Of a stretch of 64,000 bases of DNA, positions 45,290 through 57,959 are shown piece by piece. Where the stretch lies: NCBI GenBank assembly GCA_025174535.1, contig JALBUN010000047.1, forward strand, positions 930,001-994,000, in the 5' to 3' direction. The notes beneath the pieces are model-generated. The model was given only the letters and a program-made list of their open reading frames with translations. It made no database searches and was not told where the DNA came from. The DNA comes from Cantharellus purpuraceus. Its lineage: Eukaryota; Basidiomycota; Agaricomycetes; Cantharellales; Hydnaceae. How positions within the stretch are numbered: position 1 is the first letter of the stretch; every line of letters starts with the position of its first letter. Position numbers and translations under genes: made by a program.

Positions 45290-48200
45290 ATGGCGAGAGC
45301 GTGAGTAAAAATACAAAGATCCTCAGGGATCTCACCGTCAAGTTATCTTCGTCGCGCCAAGAGGAATATATCGACGCAGCAAATAAGCTTGCTAAATGGC
45401 TGATTGGCGAAAGGGCTTATTATCAGGAAGTAAGACCCCAGGTAAGCCCCTCCATCTGCATGTCCTCTCAATAGCCAGCGTCGTCCTATTCATTCACCCA
45501 GATAGTCACAATACTCGAGGTGCGTTTTCTCTTCAACAAGAATGCGACTGAACTTATCATCATCCCCCACTGCCAGACCGCCGCGTATACCCTTGCAAGC
45601 CTTCTAGGACTGAGACTAGCCAATGATTTCCACATTTCAAGGTGCACGCCCGATTTGCAACCTTGGGCGGCGGCATTCACTGCGTTGGTCCAGGCCGTGA
45701 AGCCTTACCTGTCACTATTCCCGGAGGAACATCTCAAGTGTACGAACTGCAGCCCATATTCTCCTCGTTCCTCTCGTCAATGATAGCTTCCTTGTCAGCA
45801 CGACTAGTGAATGTGTTTGCAATGATCTATATTTCCCCTCCAGAACAACAGGCCACGTCGGGAACTTCAGCGGCCTTGACGAGGGGTTTATCGGAGGGTG
45901 CAAGCGCCGCGTAAGCTTACTCTTTCTCGATGCTCGCTGCGACGAGACTCAGACTCTACTTTGTATTCAGCATTGTGAAGGCCATGGCCGAGGCCTCGTC
46001 TAGGATCACACCAGCACTTCCCACCTTACGGATGTCATTGTCTACATCCCCCAACAGCACAGGCGCATATAGCACACACATAGATCAACTTGCGGATCAG
46101 CATACCTCACGACATGTATCTCTTAATGCCGTCAAACCTTCTCTTTCACAAGGCTACTTTGCATCTACATCCACTTCTCCATCAGTTGACTTACCTGATT
46201 GTCCTATAACGTCAAGGCCTGAAAGTCCACCGTTGTCTGCGCTTGTCTCTCCGATCGACCACACATACATCCCTACCGCCAATGCATTCCGCTTGCGAAA
46301 AGCCAACTTCCCAGAACAGGATACATATTCTGAGGACACACCGCCCATCACAGCCTTGATGAAGACACAGCCTGCCCACAGTGCAGATCATACCTCGCTG
46401 CTGGCTGCACCTTCGGTTTCGTGTTACCCACGACCAGAATTGACACTCACCCCCCGCTCTCACATGGTTTCTCTGCCGAGTCCTCCCATCCACCATCCTC
46501 CTCAACAATCCTCCCCTCTGCATCTTGATACTTCACGGGCAAGGTCTCTCGCCGTCACAAGTAGTCCTGACGAATCCGCGACCACTCTAAGACGTGCATC
46601 ATACCCTGCTGGCGCAGGCTGGGTTACCACCCAGCCCCAGGCGGTATTTAAGGCAGAAGTACAAAAGGAACGGGAACGGGGGAGGGAAAATGATAATGAT
46701 ATTGTGAGTGTTTCACATACAGCCCATCCCCTAAAATACTCTTTACTTATTAGGACCGCAAGGCCACGCGCAGTGTATTCGGGACTTCTCCTGAGGAGAC
46801 GAACGCCCCCTCTGTGTCTATTCTAATTAGTTATGAGCGAGACGGTGTTTCCCCAAGCGTAGGATCAACTACGCAGGAGACATCGAGTTCGTATCAACCT
46901 TCTTCTCTCGCCACGGACTCCACCGATGGTGTGCGCCCGCTTGCTACCTCAGGATCCACAGTGTGCGCCACTATTCCTGCATCCGAGCCTACCCGCGTAA
47001 TATCCCCGCATGCACGAGACGAGGCTCGTCCGGTGCCCATGCAACCTATGCCAGGAATTACTAGGGATAGTTCAAGAGAAGCTACTGCACCAAATGTCCC
47101 GGCTGAAAAGGCATCTTCACAGCCGCCACTTTCATCGTATCCCCAGAACCTCGAGGCTTCCGGACGGGGTGGCGCTGTTGGCCAACAAGGAGTCTCTGCA
47201 TCTCGCGATACAGAACACACCAGCATAGAAGAAATTTTAGCCCCTTCTGTTGCTGCTGCTGACACCAACGGGTGTCAAAGGAACGCTGCATCCCCGCATA
47301 CCCCTCGTTCAGACGTGAACGTGACAATGGAGAACGGTCCACAGACTAAGACAGGTCGAAGAGCTTTGTCAGAGAGGCTTCCCACGGATGATGCGGATGG
47401 TGTCGAAGCTGGAGAGGTTGAGCGGGTTGCGATACCTGACGATGAGATGAGGCGCTGTGGCGCTGTGGCGGTTTCACCACAACTTGTTCAGACAGCGGAC
47501 GGACAATCCCGTTCACACGTTGATGTCGACGTCACAGCACATAATCAGCCCAATATTACTCTTGCATCGCTTCCCTCTGCTGAAGAAGCCACGGGAGACT
47601 CAGTCATATGTGCGCCGCCTGTGGAGACAACGCCATCGGTGTGTAATCCTATGGGAGCGCCGTTGCTCATGATGCTCACACAACCTCTGTGCAATACTTC
47701 TCAGCTTAGCAAATACCCCGCGCAAGGCGAGGGCCCCACCCACACATCATCATCGTCCGCCCTACAAACTAGCCACGCCAACTCCACCAGTGTATCCCAG
47801 AATGCCGACGCATCACCGCCAGCTGATACGGTAAAGTTAATTTTCTTCCTATGTATCGACATGTGCTAATATGATCATTACACCACTCACAGGCACAGGT
47901 CCTTCCTACTTCCGTTCCTGCCATCAAACTCGGGCCTGGCGCCATTGATGCAGACACAGGTGCACACCAAGATGCTCCCAACATGCTAGAAGCAATCGGG
48001 AAGGCGGGAATAGACGAGTCAACGCGCATGGACGGCAAGAACTTCCAGGCTTGGCTTGAGACGCTGCGTGTAGTAGAATCCGTGGAAGCTGGACTACAGG
48101 CGGTGGTTGAAGCATCGGATCGTTCGCGAGGAGAGGAGGGGATCAACGGGGAGGGCGTGTCTGGTAAAGACGTGACGGCGGCTCGGGAAGCATGGAGTGG

Positions 48201-49492
48201 GCACGCGAAGAACAAGGACGGGATGGCAGATGAAGACACGGCGGCGGGGTCTGAGACGAATCGGAACCGGGAGGGGGATTGTGTGCAGGAAAGGCGTGTT
48301 GACGAGACGTTACCTGGTGGGTCTGGTAAAAAGCGAGAACGATCATCATCCTCAGATAGAGCGGCTGCTGAGCATCCGTCCAATAAAGCTAGAAGGGATG
48401 AGGAGAAAAGTTTTGGACGGAACGCATCACTGGAGTCTGGAGAAATTATAGATGTATCGCCGAGGGTGCAGGCGGAGGAGTTGCCTGAGGGCAAGGAAGA
48501 CGTGAGTGGTGATGGATTGTTGACTTCGAGTGTGGGGCATCCCGTACGTGAGGAAAGCGTTCCCGTACGTGAGGAAAGCGTTCCGAGAGAGAAAGACTCC
48601 TCGGATCAAACTCGCGTCGACGCGACTGAGAATGTAACAGCGTTGGGGGCACCCTCAGAAAGTGGTCCTACATCCCGCGCGGACCTGTTCGCCCTCCCAT
48701 TTAGCCACTACCACCCGACAGAGCCATACGCGACAATCGCCATTGTTACGGGATTGCCGATGGCAGGAACGCAGGAAGTTCAGTTCGAACTGGACAAGGA
48801 ACAGGCTACGTCGATGAAGAGATGGAGGGACTGGTGTGAGGGTCTCGAGTGCGTTTCATTTGTGTCTTGCAAAGATATAAGATTTCTTTCTTTTCCCTTT
48901 TCTTTGAGCCCCGTGTGCGTGTTGCTGATACCTGCGTGTATGTAGATGCAGTTCACTGTGCATCAGCATGACGCTGATCTGCACGCACGTTCCGGACCGT
49001 CGGCCATTGTGCGAGGGAGAAGGAGCAGCGGGAACGGACGCAACGCAGGATGTCATTCGGTGGCCGAGTGGGGGAAGGTTTTGGATCACTGTCGAGACAG
49101 ACGACCGTGCGCCGGTTTCCATCTCCGTGTCGCCCCCCGACTTGGTACGTGTTCATTGTCCTCTGCACACCCACTTGACCCTAATCATTTCCATCCACCT
49201 TCATGCATTAATACGCCGTCCATTGTTTCTCATACGTTGGCCTACAGATCGAGGCATACGAGCCTCTGGACCTATCCTTCCTCATAGGACAACGCCGAAC
49301 GACATTACGGTTTACGCAGACGGAGGATCACGCGGAATACCGTTTCGTGTTGCGTGCACACCCGCCGACGGCGGCGCAGCTACTCACGCTGGACGGGGTA
49401 GCGCTAGCGGAGCGCACACTAAAAGCAGGCCTTGGTGCCCCACTGCCTGCTTTCTTGAGGAGAGGTCTCTTCTCCTCCCCAGCCAGTGCAAC
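45290..49492 (+). CDS. Large unknown protein with folded ends and a disordered middle
   Basis: A tiny first exon (45290-45300) splices to DLTVKLSSSRQEEYIDAANK and LAKWLIGERAYYQEVRPQ. Next comes a Gly-rich piece (HARFATLGGGIHCVGPGREA, VYELQPIFSSFLSSMIASL) whose borders are unclear. A Ser/Thr/Pro-rich middle of over 700 residues follows (46-48.8 kb). The C-terminal part looks ordered: FSHYHPTEPYATIAIVTGLP, VQFELDKEQATSMKRWRDWC, FTVHQHDADLICTHVPDRRP, RWPSGGRFWITVETDD, then IEAYEPLDLSFLIGQRRTTL and LRAHPPTAAQLLTLDG, ending SSPASAT. A 21-bp tandem duplication encodes PVREESV twice (about 48541-48582). Function unknown. The frame continuing to 49672 is a different frame from the one used here. Confidence 0.55.
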
Positions 49493-50171
49493 GTGAGGGG
49501 TGTAGGCACCGTGTCTAAAATCGGGCAATTTCTTTCTCTGCGAGCCGAAGACCGAGCGCCGAGGGATAGAAGGCTTTGTGATTCGTTTGCTTTTGAGGAG
49601 GTGGTCTCCGATGTGTCATGTCGTGTCGTGGCTCTCTGTTTGTTAATTGGTGGGTTCTTTCTGTCAAGCTAGGAGAGGTTTGGTGTGTATTGCTATGCTC
49701 TCTTCTGCCATGTTCTTTGCTGTGATAGATCCTTTGCTAGACCATGTATGTATGTAATATGCAGGCATGTTGTCTATGACTGATAAGTTGTGCTGTTTGC
49801 TCCCCTGCGTTGAAGAGCTATTCTGGTCTTGGGATCCCGTTATGACATGACTTGTGTGCTTCGATGTGAGGGTCCTGCTTGAAATACATGCATGTTAGTT
49901 TCAAGTACTGTACCGCAGAATGGAATCATGTCTCGTGAACATGGGATTTGGAAGATGCTAAATGGAATAATGTCTCTCCACATGGCATTTTGGTCTCCGA
50001 CAACACATATACTTTCAAATTCACGTGACCATGACCTTCGCCTTCAACTGTGGCAGACGAGAATTAATGGTACTCGCTTGATAGTCCGCGGCGTCAGAGA
50101 AGTTTGTCTACCCTCTTTACTGTCCCCCCGCTCTACTCGTTTGCCGTGAAAGCGATAGTATATTATATGGG
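49493..50171. other. Intergenic region
   Basis: 3' flank of the large unknown and 5' flank of the uridine kinase gene, both on plus. The frame at 49892-50149 has no recognisable features. Confidence 0.45.
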
Positions 50172-52457
50172 ATGTCACTAGCAAATGAGGAGTTGTCTGC
50201 AATCACTACTACTCGCCCGCCTTCTCCACCTCCCAACCCTGAATTTGTCCGCATCGAATCAAAGAAGAATACAGTTCTTCAGAGCCACGGACGTAGGCCT
50301 TGGTATGTGCATCCCCCCACAAGAGCTTGAAATGTAGCTTGATTGTATCACAAGGTATGGGAAGGATGGGGTGCCCTTTTCAGACGCCTTCGTTATTGGA
50401 ATGGCAGGTGAATAAATACCCTGTTATAGTAGTATCACATAACCTGATATTAGTCAAGGCGGATCTGCCAGTGGAAAGGTGACTTATATTATAGTCTATC
50501 TCAACTAGAGCTAGAGCTGTGGAATTCATCGTAGACCCATGTTGCCCAACAAATCGTTAGATCGCTCGGATCTATTCCCACTGTGGTGATACTCTCACAA
50601 GTTTAGATGATTCTAAGCAGCTTTTGGTCACACTCTGAACCTGAGCTACAGGACAGTTTTTATAAACCGCACTCGCCGGAGGATCTGAAACTGGCTTTTG
50701 CAAATCAATATGATTTTGACCATCCAGACGCAATAGACATGCCCCTCTTCGCTTCGGTACGTCTGCCCGTTCCATTGTGACACATGACTGATCATTGGGA
50801 TGTTCACATAGTGCCTCGGTGATTTAAAGGCATGCAAACAAACCAACATTCCAGTATATTCATTCTCTGAACACCAACGAATGCCCGAGAAGAAATACTT
50901 GTATGGAGCGGCAATTATCATCGCTGAAGGTATACTAGCCCTTCATGATCCGGATATGCGAGAACTCTATGATTTGAAGGCAAGCCTTGTCATTGTGTAA
51001 GTACGAAATTGCATCATCATATTGTATAGGTGTTCGTTCAATGCGACTCGGATCTCATGCTGGCCCGTCGAATCCGCCGCGATGTTCAAGAGAGGGGTAG
51101 GAGCGTGGGAGGTGTCCTTGAACAGTATGGCATTTTCCACGCCATAAGCCGCGGACTAACTTGATTGTACAGGTATCTGCGTTTTGTGAAGCCAGCGTTC
51201 GATAATTTTGTCAGCCCGTCCTCCAAGTTCGCGGACATAGTGTGTAGTTCCCTTACGGCAAAGAGCAATTTTCTCACAAATACCAAAGATAGTCCCTGGT
51301 TCTGAAAATGCCGTCGCCATAGACCTCATATCTACGCATATTAGACGTAAGCTCAAAGATCGATATGTTCACTTGCGACCCAAGATAGCTCGTGGTCTAT
51401 CGGGGATCCAGCAAAAAATGATGGACCAAGGCCAAGACATGGACTCGTTGAACATCACACAGCTCCACAAGACCTTCCAATTAAATGTAGTGACAGCGCT
51501 ATTATAAATATTTTTTTCATCCTAACTGATAGATGTTTTGTAGGCCATCTACACTATTCTCCGAGACAAAACAACCAGTCGCAACGACTTTATTTTTTAT
51601 ACAGACCGGTTAGCTACCTTTCTGGCTGAGAAAGCTATGGAAATGTTGCCATTCCGACCAAAAACGGTTCAGAGTCCCACGGGAGTCAAGGTGGAGGGGA
51701 AAGAGTTAAATGTCTCGGTGAGATGGTTGTTCATGTCTAGTGTCGACAGGATTTGATTCTCTCGTAGGACGTTTGCGGTGTGTCCATCCTACGCTCGTGA
51801 GTCCCTGGTTTCTTTATTATTCCAAGGTTAAGTGATTTCACAGTGGAGGCCCACTTGAACGAGGCCTACAACGTGTGATACGTGACTTGGCGCTGGGATC
51901 TCTCCTTATCCAGACGGATCCGAAATCTGGGGAGCCTATGCTGCTACATGCTATGTTACCACGTTGTATCAAGTTACGACATCTAGCGGAGGCATCTTGG
52001 GTATATCTTCTTGACGCTCAGGTGGGGGTATTTGTTGCTAATGCTAGTGACCTGCTTCCTACTCTTCAACGGATTTCAGATTGGGACTGCGGCCGCCGCA
52101 ATGATGGCCATCCGGATATTATTGGACCACGGCGTCCGTGAAGACCGAATTGTCTTTATTACTTTTCTAGTGGCGAGATATGGTGGTGTCTCTGTCTTAC
52201 GACGTGCCTTCCCTGGCGTGAGGATTGTCACCGGAGCTGTAGACAACGGACTGAGAGATGGTTGGTTGGTTGGCACAGGAACTGAAGGGAAAGGCAGGAA
52301 TGTTTGGGTAATTGGTAATATCCTTTCCAGTATCGTCCTCCGTTCTTCAGTTGACACAATTTCAGAACCTGGCATGGGCCAGATCGGTGCGTCTTACAAC
52401 AGATCTACTCATCCCGACCGTATTTGATATCTAGTAGGGGATAGATATTATTTGTAG
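50172..52457 (+). CDS. URK1: Uridine kinase with C-terminal uracil phosphoribosyltransferase-like domain
   Basis: It phosphorylates uridine and cytidine in pyrimidine salvage. The start at 50172 gives MSLANEELSAITTTRPPSPP. The P-loop forms by splicing: GGSASGK ends one exon and THVAQQIVRSLGSIPTVV begins the next after a 56-bp intron ending CATCGTAG. DSFYKPHSPEDLKLAFANQY and DFDHPDAIDM follow, then YLYGAAIIIAEGILALHDPD, VFVQCDSDLMLARRIRRDVQ and ERGRSVGGVLEQY. The UPRT-like part has IYTILRDKTTSRNDFIFYTD, the remnant of RSGGPLE as GGPLERGLQRVIRDLA, LLDAQVGTAAAAMMAIRILL and RIVTGAVDNGL, and ends GMGQIVGDRYYL. This layout matches fungal Urk1 and the animal UCK-like proteins. It looks intact, with about ten short introns. 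Confidence 0.9.
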
Positions 52458-55400
52458 GACAACGTGGAATTTTGCATCGGAACATAACATTCTTTGGACG
52501 CTTTCAAGATACTTGCCATGATTCAGTCATCTGCCATTTTGAGTCCAAGGTTGCTATCATCTGATGTGCTTGTTTCTATACTGCACGCGATTGTGTCGAC
52601 GGGACGTCGTATGTGACAATCATTTAATGCCCTCCTTTTGTGTACTGTGGGGAAAGTCATAGCGCAGTCGTTATAGCGCGCTTATTGACGTGAGCATTAC
52701 AGCGTTACACGGTCGGAACGCTTATCATGAAGACAGCTACTTGCGTGCCCGCAACGGGTGGCTAGCCTTCTGCCATGCCCGCGAGTTAACTTGTTTCTTA
52801 CATGTTACAGGAGCAAGAACGTGAATATTTGATTCGTTGCTCATAAAGTGAACCGGGCCATCCTCTTGGATCTAAATGCAGTTAACTTATTATTGCATAC
52901 GTTGGTAAAGGCCTCCCTAACAGACTACCTATTTGCACATGTGAATTCGCCTGCTTTATATCTCATATCCATATCAACTCAAAGGTGACCGAGGCCCCGA
53001 CTTTGCTGTCTTTTGAACCTCAGGGCCCTACCTCCGCACCGCCACCCATTAGCTCAATGTCCAATATAGACAGGAACCACGTCAACAGCGACCCTGAGCG
53101 TGACCCGAAGCTTTTGGAAGGGGGGCACGAACGGAGAAGCGGTAGAATTTATTTACAGAAGGAAAAAGTTGAGTAGCCTTGGACGTTTGCTGCTGCCGGC
53201 AGGGTGTGTTCCATCGTGTCGGCATGCAGTTGGAGACACTTGTTTTCCAGGCTCAATCGTGGATGAACAAGCATGCGGGTAATGATTATAGTAAAGTTGG
53301 AAGGGTGTATGCGGTACAGGCGCTCAGTCAGCGATTGCATAAGGGCATGCGGTGCAACATTAAAAATGGTGTTCCCGAACATGCACATTAATGTCTCACC
53401 GAACCCAGGGCCTGGCGCCCATGAAGGACATCTTCTGTGATCGCTCTGTTCCGGAGTATAAAGCTTGGAGAGGGATTATAGCGAGATCGACCGCATGGAG
53501 GCGGGTGCGGTAGGGAATGAATGACGCCAACTCACGGCGGGAAACGGCGACGACGGGCGACGGAAGACGCTCGAGCCCTTTAAGCTTTTCGTTTCGCGCG
53601 CACGTTTACGGTGTGTTGTGTTGTTTTCCGCTCTTGTTGCCCGGGGGGCGGGCACCCCGGGATATCGATGCTCTTCACTAACGTGGTCCTGGGATGGACA
53701 AGCGTCGGGAGGGTGGGATGCCCTGAATACCGTTCAACGTCGATCGCACGTTGCGAAGATGCGAGACCTATCGTAAGCACGCTCAGTGCACGGACACGGT
53801 CATTGGCAGCAGTGCAAACGTTTCACACCCGGAACACACGCAAATATCCATACTCACCAACTCATTATACTCATCACTCATCTTACGCACCGCTCATTCT
53901 CATATTGCTCCCATCCACACTCACGCTCACGTTCGCCCTTTGTCGCCACATTCCGCAGCGCTACAGTGGTCCCCGTGCCGAACAGGGGCAGCGGCTGTAG
54001 CATGTACACCACACCGATTACCACGATAAACGCCGCTTTGTCTTTACACACCCCCACCGACCGGTCTCATATCATGTTTAAGAACCCGAGCACCACCTTG
54101 AGAGAGCCTAGTGTCCCTGGCGGTGCGGCCTGAGCCTGACTTTGGACTCCCTGACCTGGGGGGGCTAGAACCCCGGAACCGAACGTCACCTCTCGCTTCC
54201 TGGAGCTGCCAAAGTTGGCATTTGCACGCTCCCTGGATCCCTGGAACCGAATTGGCCTTACACAAAGGCATGACACACCCCCACCCCCCCTGGGAGGACG
54301 AAACATTCCCAGACCTGGGACCTGAACTTGTCGCACATTTTTCGTTCCTGGGCACGTCTTATTCCGTTTGCTGATGAACTCGCCTCCCTCTCTCTCTCTC
54401 TCGCACGGTTTCAATTTTGTAACAATCGGCCCTCATACCATCCCACAACGGGCCATATGCGGCGCAGGCCACAACCACGGCGGCACGGCACCTGGCAGCC
54501 GGCCGTCGGCACCCCTTCGCCTGCTTCCCGTTGCGCTCGGAGCTCGGAGGCTGCAGCTGTCCCGACGGTCTACACGTGGGTCACACAGCACGGCTGCTCA
54601 TTGTATGCAATATGCCCGTTTTGGTGTTTTTCAAGAAGGCCGCTACGGTCTGGCTGTCAACCAACGGCATGCACAGGTAGGCACTGTGCTGCAGGTAAGG
54701 GTGTGTGTGTTTTATTCTGAGCATGGACAGGGTGGCTCTGATCGCTATTTACAAAGAGGTCCCGATTGACAAAGATCGTGGTGGGGTGGGGGGGGGAAAG
54801 AGGCTGCGCAGTGCGAGCGGGGAAAAGTCCGAGAGTGTGGAAAGTCCGAGAGTGTGGAGTGGAATCTCCCATTTGCCCCTTGGACGGGCGGATGACACGT
54901 ACGTGTGACGACAGGGACAATACGATGCGCATCACTCAAGCTGAGCCGGTTGTCTCCATCAGTGCCAGACGGTTGAGCTGAGGTTAGTCATGTACCAGGG
55001 AGTCCCCTTAACCCCCCCCCCCTTTTTGCACAGCCTAGGAGAGTCGACATGCCGTATGCATTAATTGATGTCAACAACAGAGCAGGGCAACACCCAAACC
55101 AGGAACGCGTTTGGACGTGCCCCCTGGATAACTGCTCTATATATCGACATGTTCAGAATGAACAGCTTCTCATTCGTTCTCGTCATGCCGTTGACAGTTT
55201 TCAGCTTAGACACCCCACCAAAACGCGTACCTCCATGCAGGGGCTCCACCCTTTTCACATGACAGACAGACAGCCAGACAGCATAGCATAATCCCGCTCA
55301 CACCATTGATGGGATCGTTGCACTGCCAAGATATCCATCCATAAACACACTCAATAATTCAATTACGCCGTCGCCACCGCGTGATACAGTTGTGTAGGAC

Positions 55401-55639
55401 AATTGTCCAGAGCAATAGGAGAGTCATATGCGATGCAAAGTTTAAATGTATAGGTATGAAAGTGGAAGAGGGCGGTGCGCGTGTGGTTGGGCGAGTAATA
55501 GAATGACTATGAGTTGGGAGGGAGGAGTGGTGGGGCGAGCAGTGGGTGCCGAAAAAAAAAAAAAGTCTCCACACCTGCGCACAATCATAACAAAAAAAAG
55601 ACATGAAACCTGCATTAAATCATGACCTGCCTCTTCAGC
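52458..55639. other. 3.2-kb region without a supported gene
   Basis: Frames on both strands here are short and compositionally biased (Cys, His, Pro, Arg). The DNA holds homopolymer runs (C run near 55011-55023, A run near 55552-55564), a CT microsatellite near 54388-54402 and a GC-rich inverted motif CCCGGGG..CCCCGGG at about 53640-53662. A D-arm-like TAGCGCAGTCG at about 52662 is not part of a foldable tRNA. Confidence 0.45.
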
Positions 55640-57959
55640 TCATTTTTCCTCCACCGGACGTCTGCCTGCAACACCCTTGACAAAGTTCTCCTGGTCCTCA
55701 TTCGAAATGTCCTCGAGCGACCGCTGCTTCGTCTCTGTCAGCAGAAGCGTCGAGAAGATACCCGTAAGCATGAACAAGGCAAAGATTTCCAAGATGTGGT
55801 TGATAAACTGTCACACATGACGTCTCAGTGACCCAAACCCGACGCCCGCCACGACTGATGAACCCACCTGGTTGGTACCGCCAATATCTCTGAGCTGCGC
55901 AAATCCGACCTGCGCAACAATGGCGCCCAGCTTCCCACTGGCGGCACTGATACCGTGTGCCGTGGAACGATAACGCGTAGGGAAAGCTTCTCCGGGGATG
56001 ACGAACGTCGTCGTGTTCGGCCCAAAGTTTTGGAAAAAGTTGGCAAGGCAGTAGAGGAACACGAACGCGCCATTGCTGTGCGCAAGGATCTTATGGTAGC
56101 CAAAGCCCTGCAGTGGGAAGAACCCAGTGAACAACAGGCAACGGTGCAAGCAAGCGCGACACGCACCATAATGATGAAGATGATCGTGAGCATCGTAAAG
56201 CCCATGAGCTGGATCGGTTTCCGACCCCACTATCCGCCAAGGTCAGCTGCACATTCACGCCAGAAGGGATGCATACGCACGGTGTCAATCAAACAGAAGG
56301 ACGCATAGTATCCGGGAATGAGACCTGCGACAGACAAGCTGAATACCGCAGCGTGATGAGCATATATACACCCGCTGCTGACTGGGATGCACGCACATGA
56401 TGTTCCCAACCGACAGGTTGTGCAAGTTTTGGTAAACGGCAGCACCACCCTTGACGCCAGCGGGGGGACTTCCAAATTTCTAAAACCCGTTACGATCAGA
56501 ACGCGCGACAAGGACTCCATGAGACGTACGATCGCGGAGAGAATGATACTGTTGTTGAGACCGAGTCCGTAGAATGCGATCTGAGGGCCAAAGTGAGCAC
56601 CGAGCCGGGACGCAGATGAGGGGGCAACGTACGTCGAGGGCGAACCACGAGTACGACGTTCCGATAAGAATCTTGGCATTCTCCCACTTGCTGAAGCTGC
56701 AGATGACCGTGTCAGAGCCCCGCTGCAAAGGACGCGGCGAGAACTCACTAGGCCAAAAAGTCCCTCCGCGACGCTTTCGGTGCGGCGGCGCGCTGCACGA
56801 TGGCATCGGGGTCGACGACAAAGGTCCCGGTAGTAAGGAACGTGTCGACATCTTGCGTCGCTTGCTGGATGTTGCGCTCGATATCCATGGTGAAACGAGG
56901 TGTCTCTGGGATGGTGAGACGGAAGTAAAGAGCAACAGCGCCGGGGATGCATCCCAGCCCAATGAGCAGACGCCATACAAAGTCGAGGTGTCTGGGGTCG
57001 GCAGGGTTGTCGCCGTGGATGGAGGTCTTGAACGCGGCCAACACGACCGTAGATACGATGGCGGCTGTGAGTTGACCTGGGGGAGAATGAGCGTGAAACG
57101 CGGGCTATATGCGTGAATACAGACCCCAGCCCTGGGAGGCGAACACGGCGGTCATGAGACGGCCACGGGTGCGCGTTGCGGCGAACTCGCTGCGGGGGGG
57201 GGGTGAGAGGGAGACTGGACGAGTGGGGGGTGACTCACGAGCTGATCACTGCAGACAAGGGATAGTCGCCTCCGATGCCCACGCCTTGGATGAACCGCCA
57301 GACAACGATGAAGCCGATGATGCTGATGGCATGGGCGCGTCCGGCCATGGCCTGGGCAAAGGTGGCGATGATGATGATGCAGAGCTCGACGCCGTCTGGG
57401 GGACAAGATGAGAAGGGGGGGAAGAGGGAAGAGGGGGGTGCATACACATGCGCTTGCGGCCGACCACGTCGGCGAGCCAGCCGAAGAGGAGCTGGCCAAC
57501 GAGGGTGCCGACGGGGGACGCGACTTTTACGCCCAAGTCTTGGTTCTTGGTGAGGGAGCCCCCCAGACGGCCGCTGCCTGTGAGAGAGGGGGGGGGGGTG
57601 AGCGCGTGCGGAAGAGAGGGGGGCGGGGACACTGACGGCCAACGGGGCCGTAGAGGTTGCCAAGCATGGTGCTGGCGATGTTGATGGCGAACAGGTCTGC
57701 GGGGGGTGAGCGGGAGCGGAGACGGGGCGGGGGGTGTGCGCACCGTAAGCATCCGTGAAGAAACCGACGCCGGCGACGAGACAGACTTTGATGTGGAAAC
57801 GGCTGGGAGGGGGGTGAGGGAGGGGGGGGGGAGAGGGGGGAGAGGAACACACCTGAAGCCGGCATTGTCGACCTCTGAGAGGGCAGCACGACGTCGCTGG
57901 TCGAGGCTGTATGCGACGGGGTCGGGCTTCTGTATGTCAGAGGCGTGACTGTCGGACAT
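55640..57959 (-). CDS. Inorganic phosphate:H+ symporter (PHO84-type MFS), paralog 1
   Basis: A plasma-membrane high-affinity phosphate importer of the major facilitator superfamily. The start at 57959 gives MSDSHASDIQKPDPVAYSLD. Exons read [70 protein letters not shown] with VVGRKRM, then [13 protein letters not shown] (family signature), [137 protein letters not shown] and [16 protein letters not shown]. It ends EENFVKG-type QENFVKGVAGRRPVEEK. At least ten introns occur, several very C-rich on the coding strand. No disabling change was seen. Confidence 0.93.

Noticed and set aside
50470..50575. Uridine kinase P-loop seemed broken after GSASGK
   Set aside because: Using the acceptor ending CATCGTAG gives THVAQQIVRSLGSIP directly after GSASGK, restoring a normal P-loop; earlier AG choices led to stops.
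52655..52740. tRNA-like A-box TAGCGCAGTCG
   Set aside because: No acceptor stem, anticodon arm or proper T-loop (GGTTCGA) could be placed around it.
56340..56480. Possible frame break in transporter paralog 1 before GLIPGYY
   Set aside because: An acceptor GTATTCAG gives [12 protein letters not shown], the same join as in paralog 2, so no break exists.
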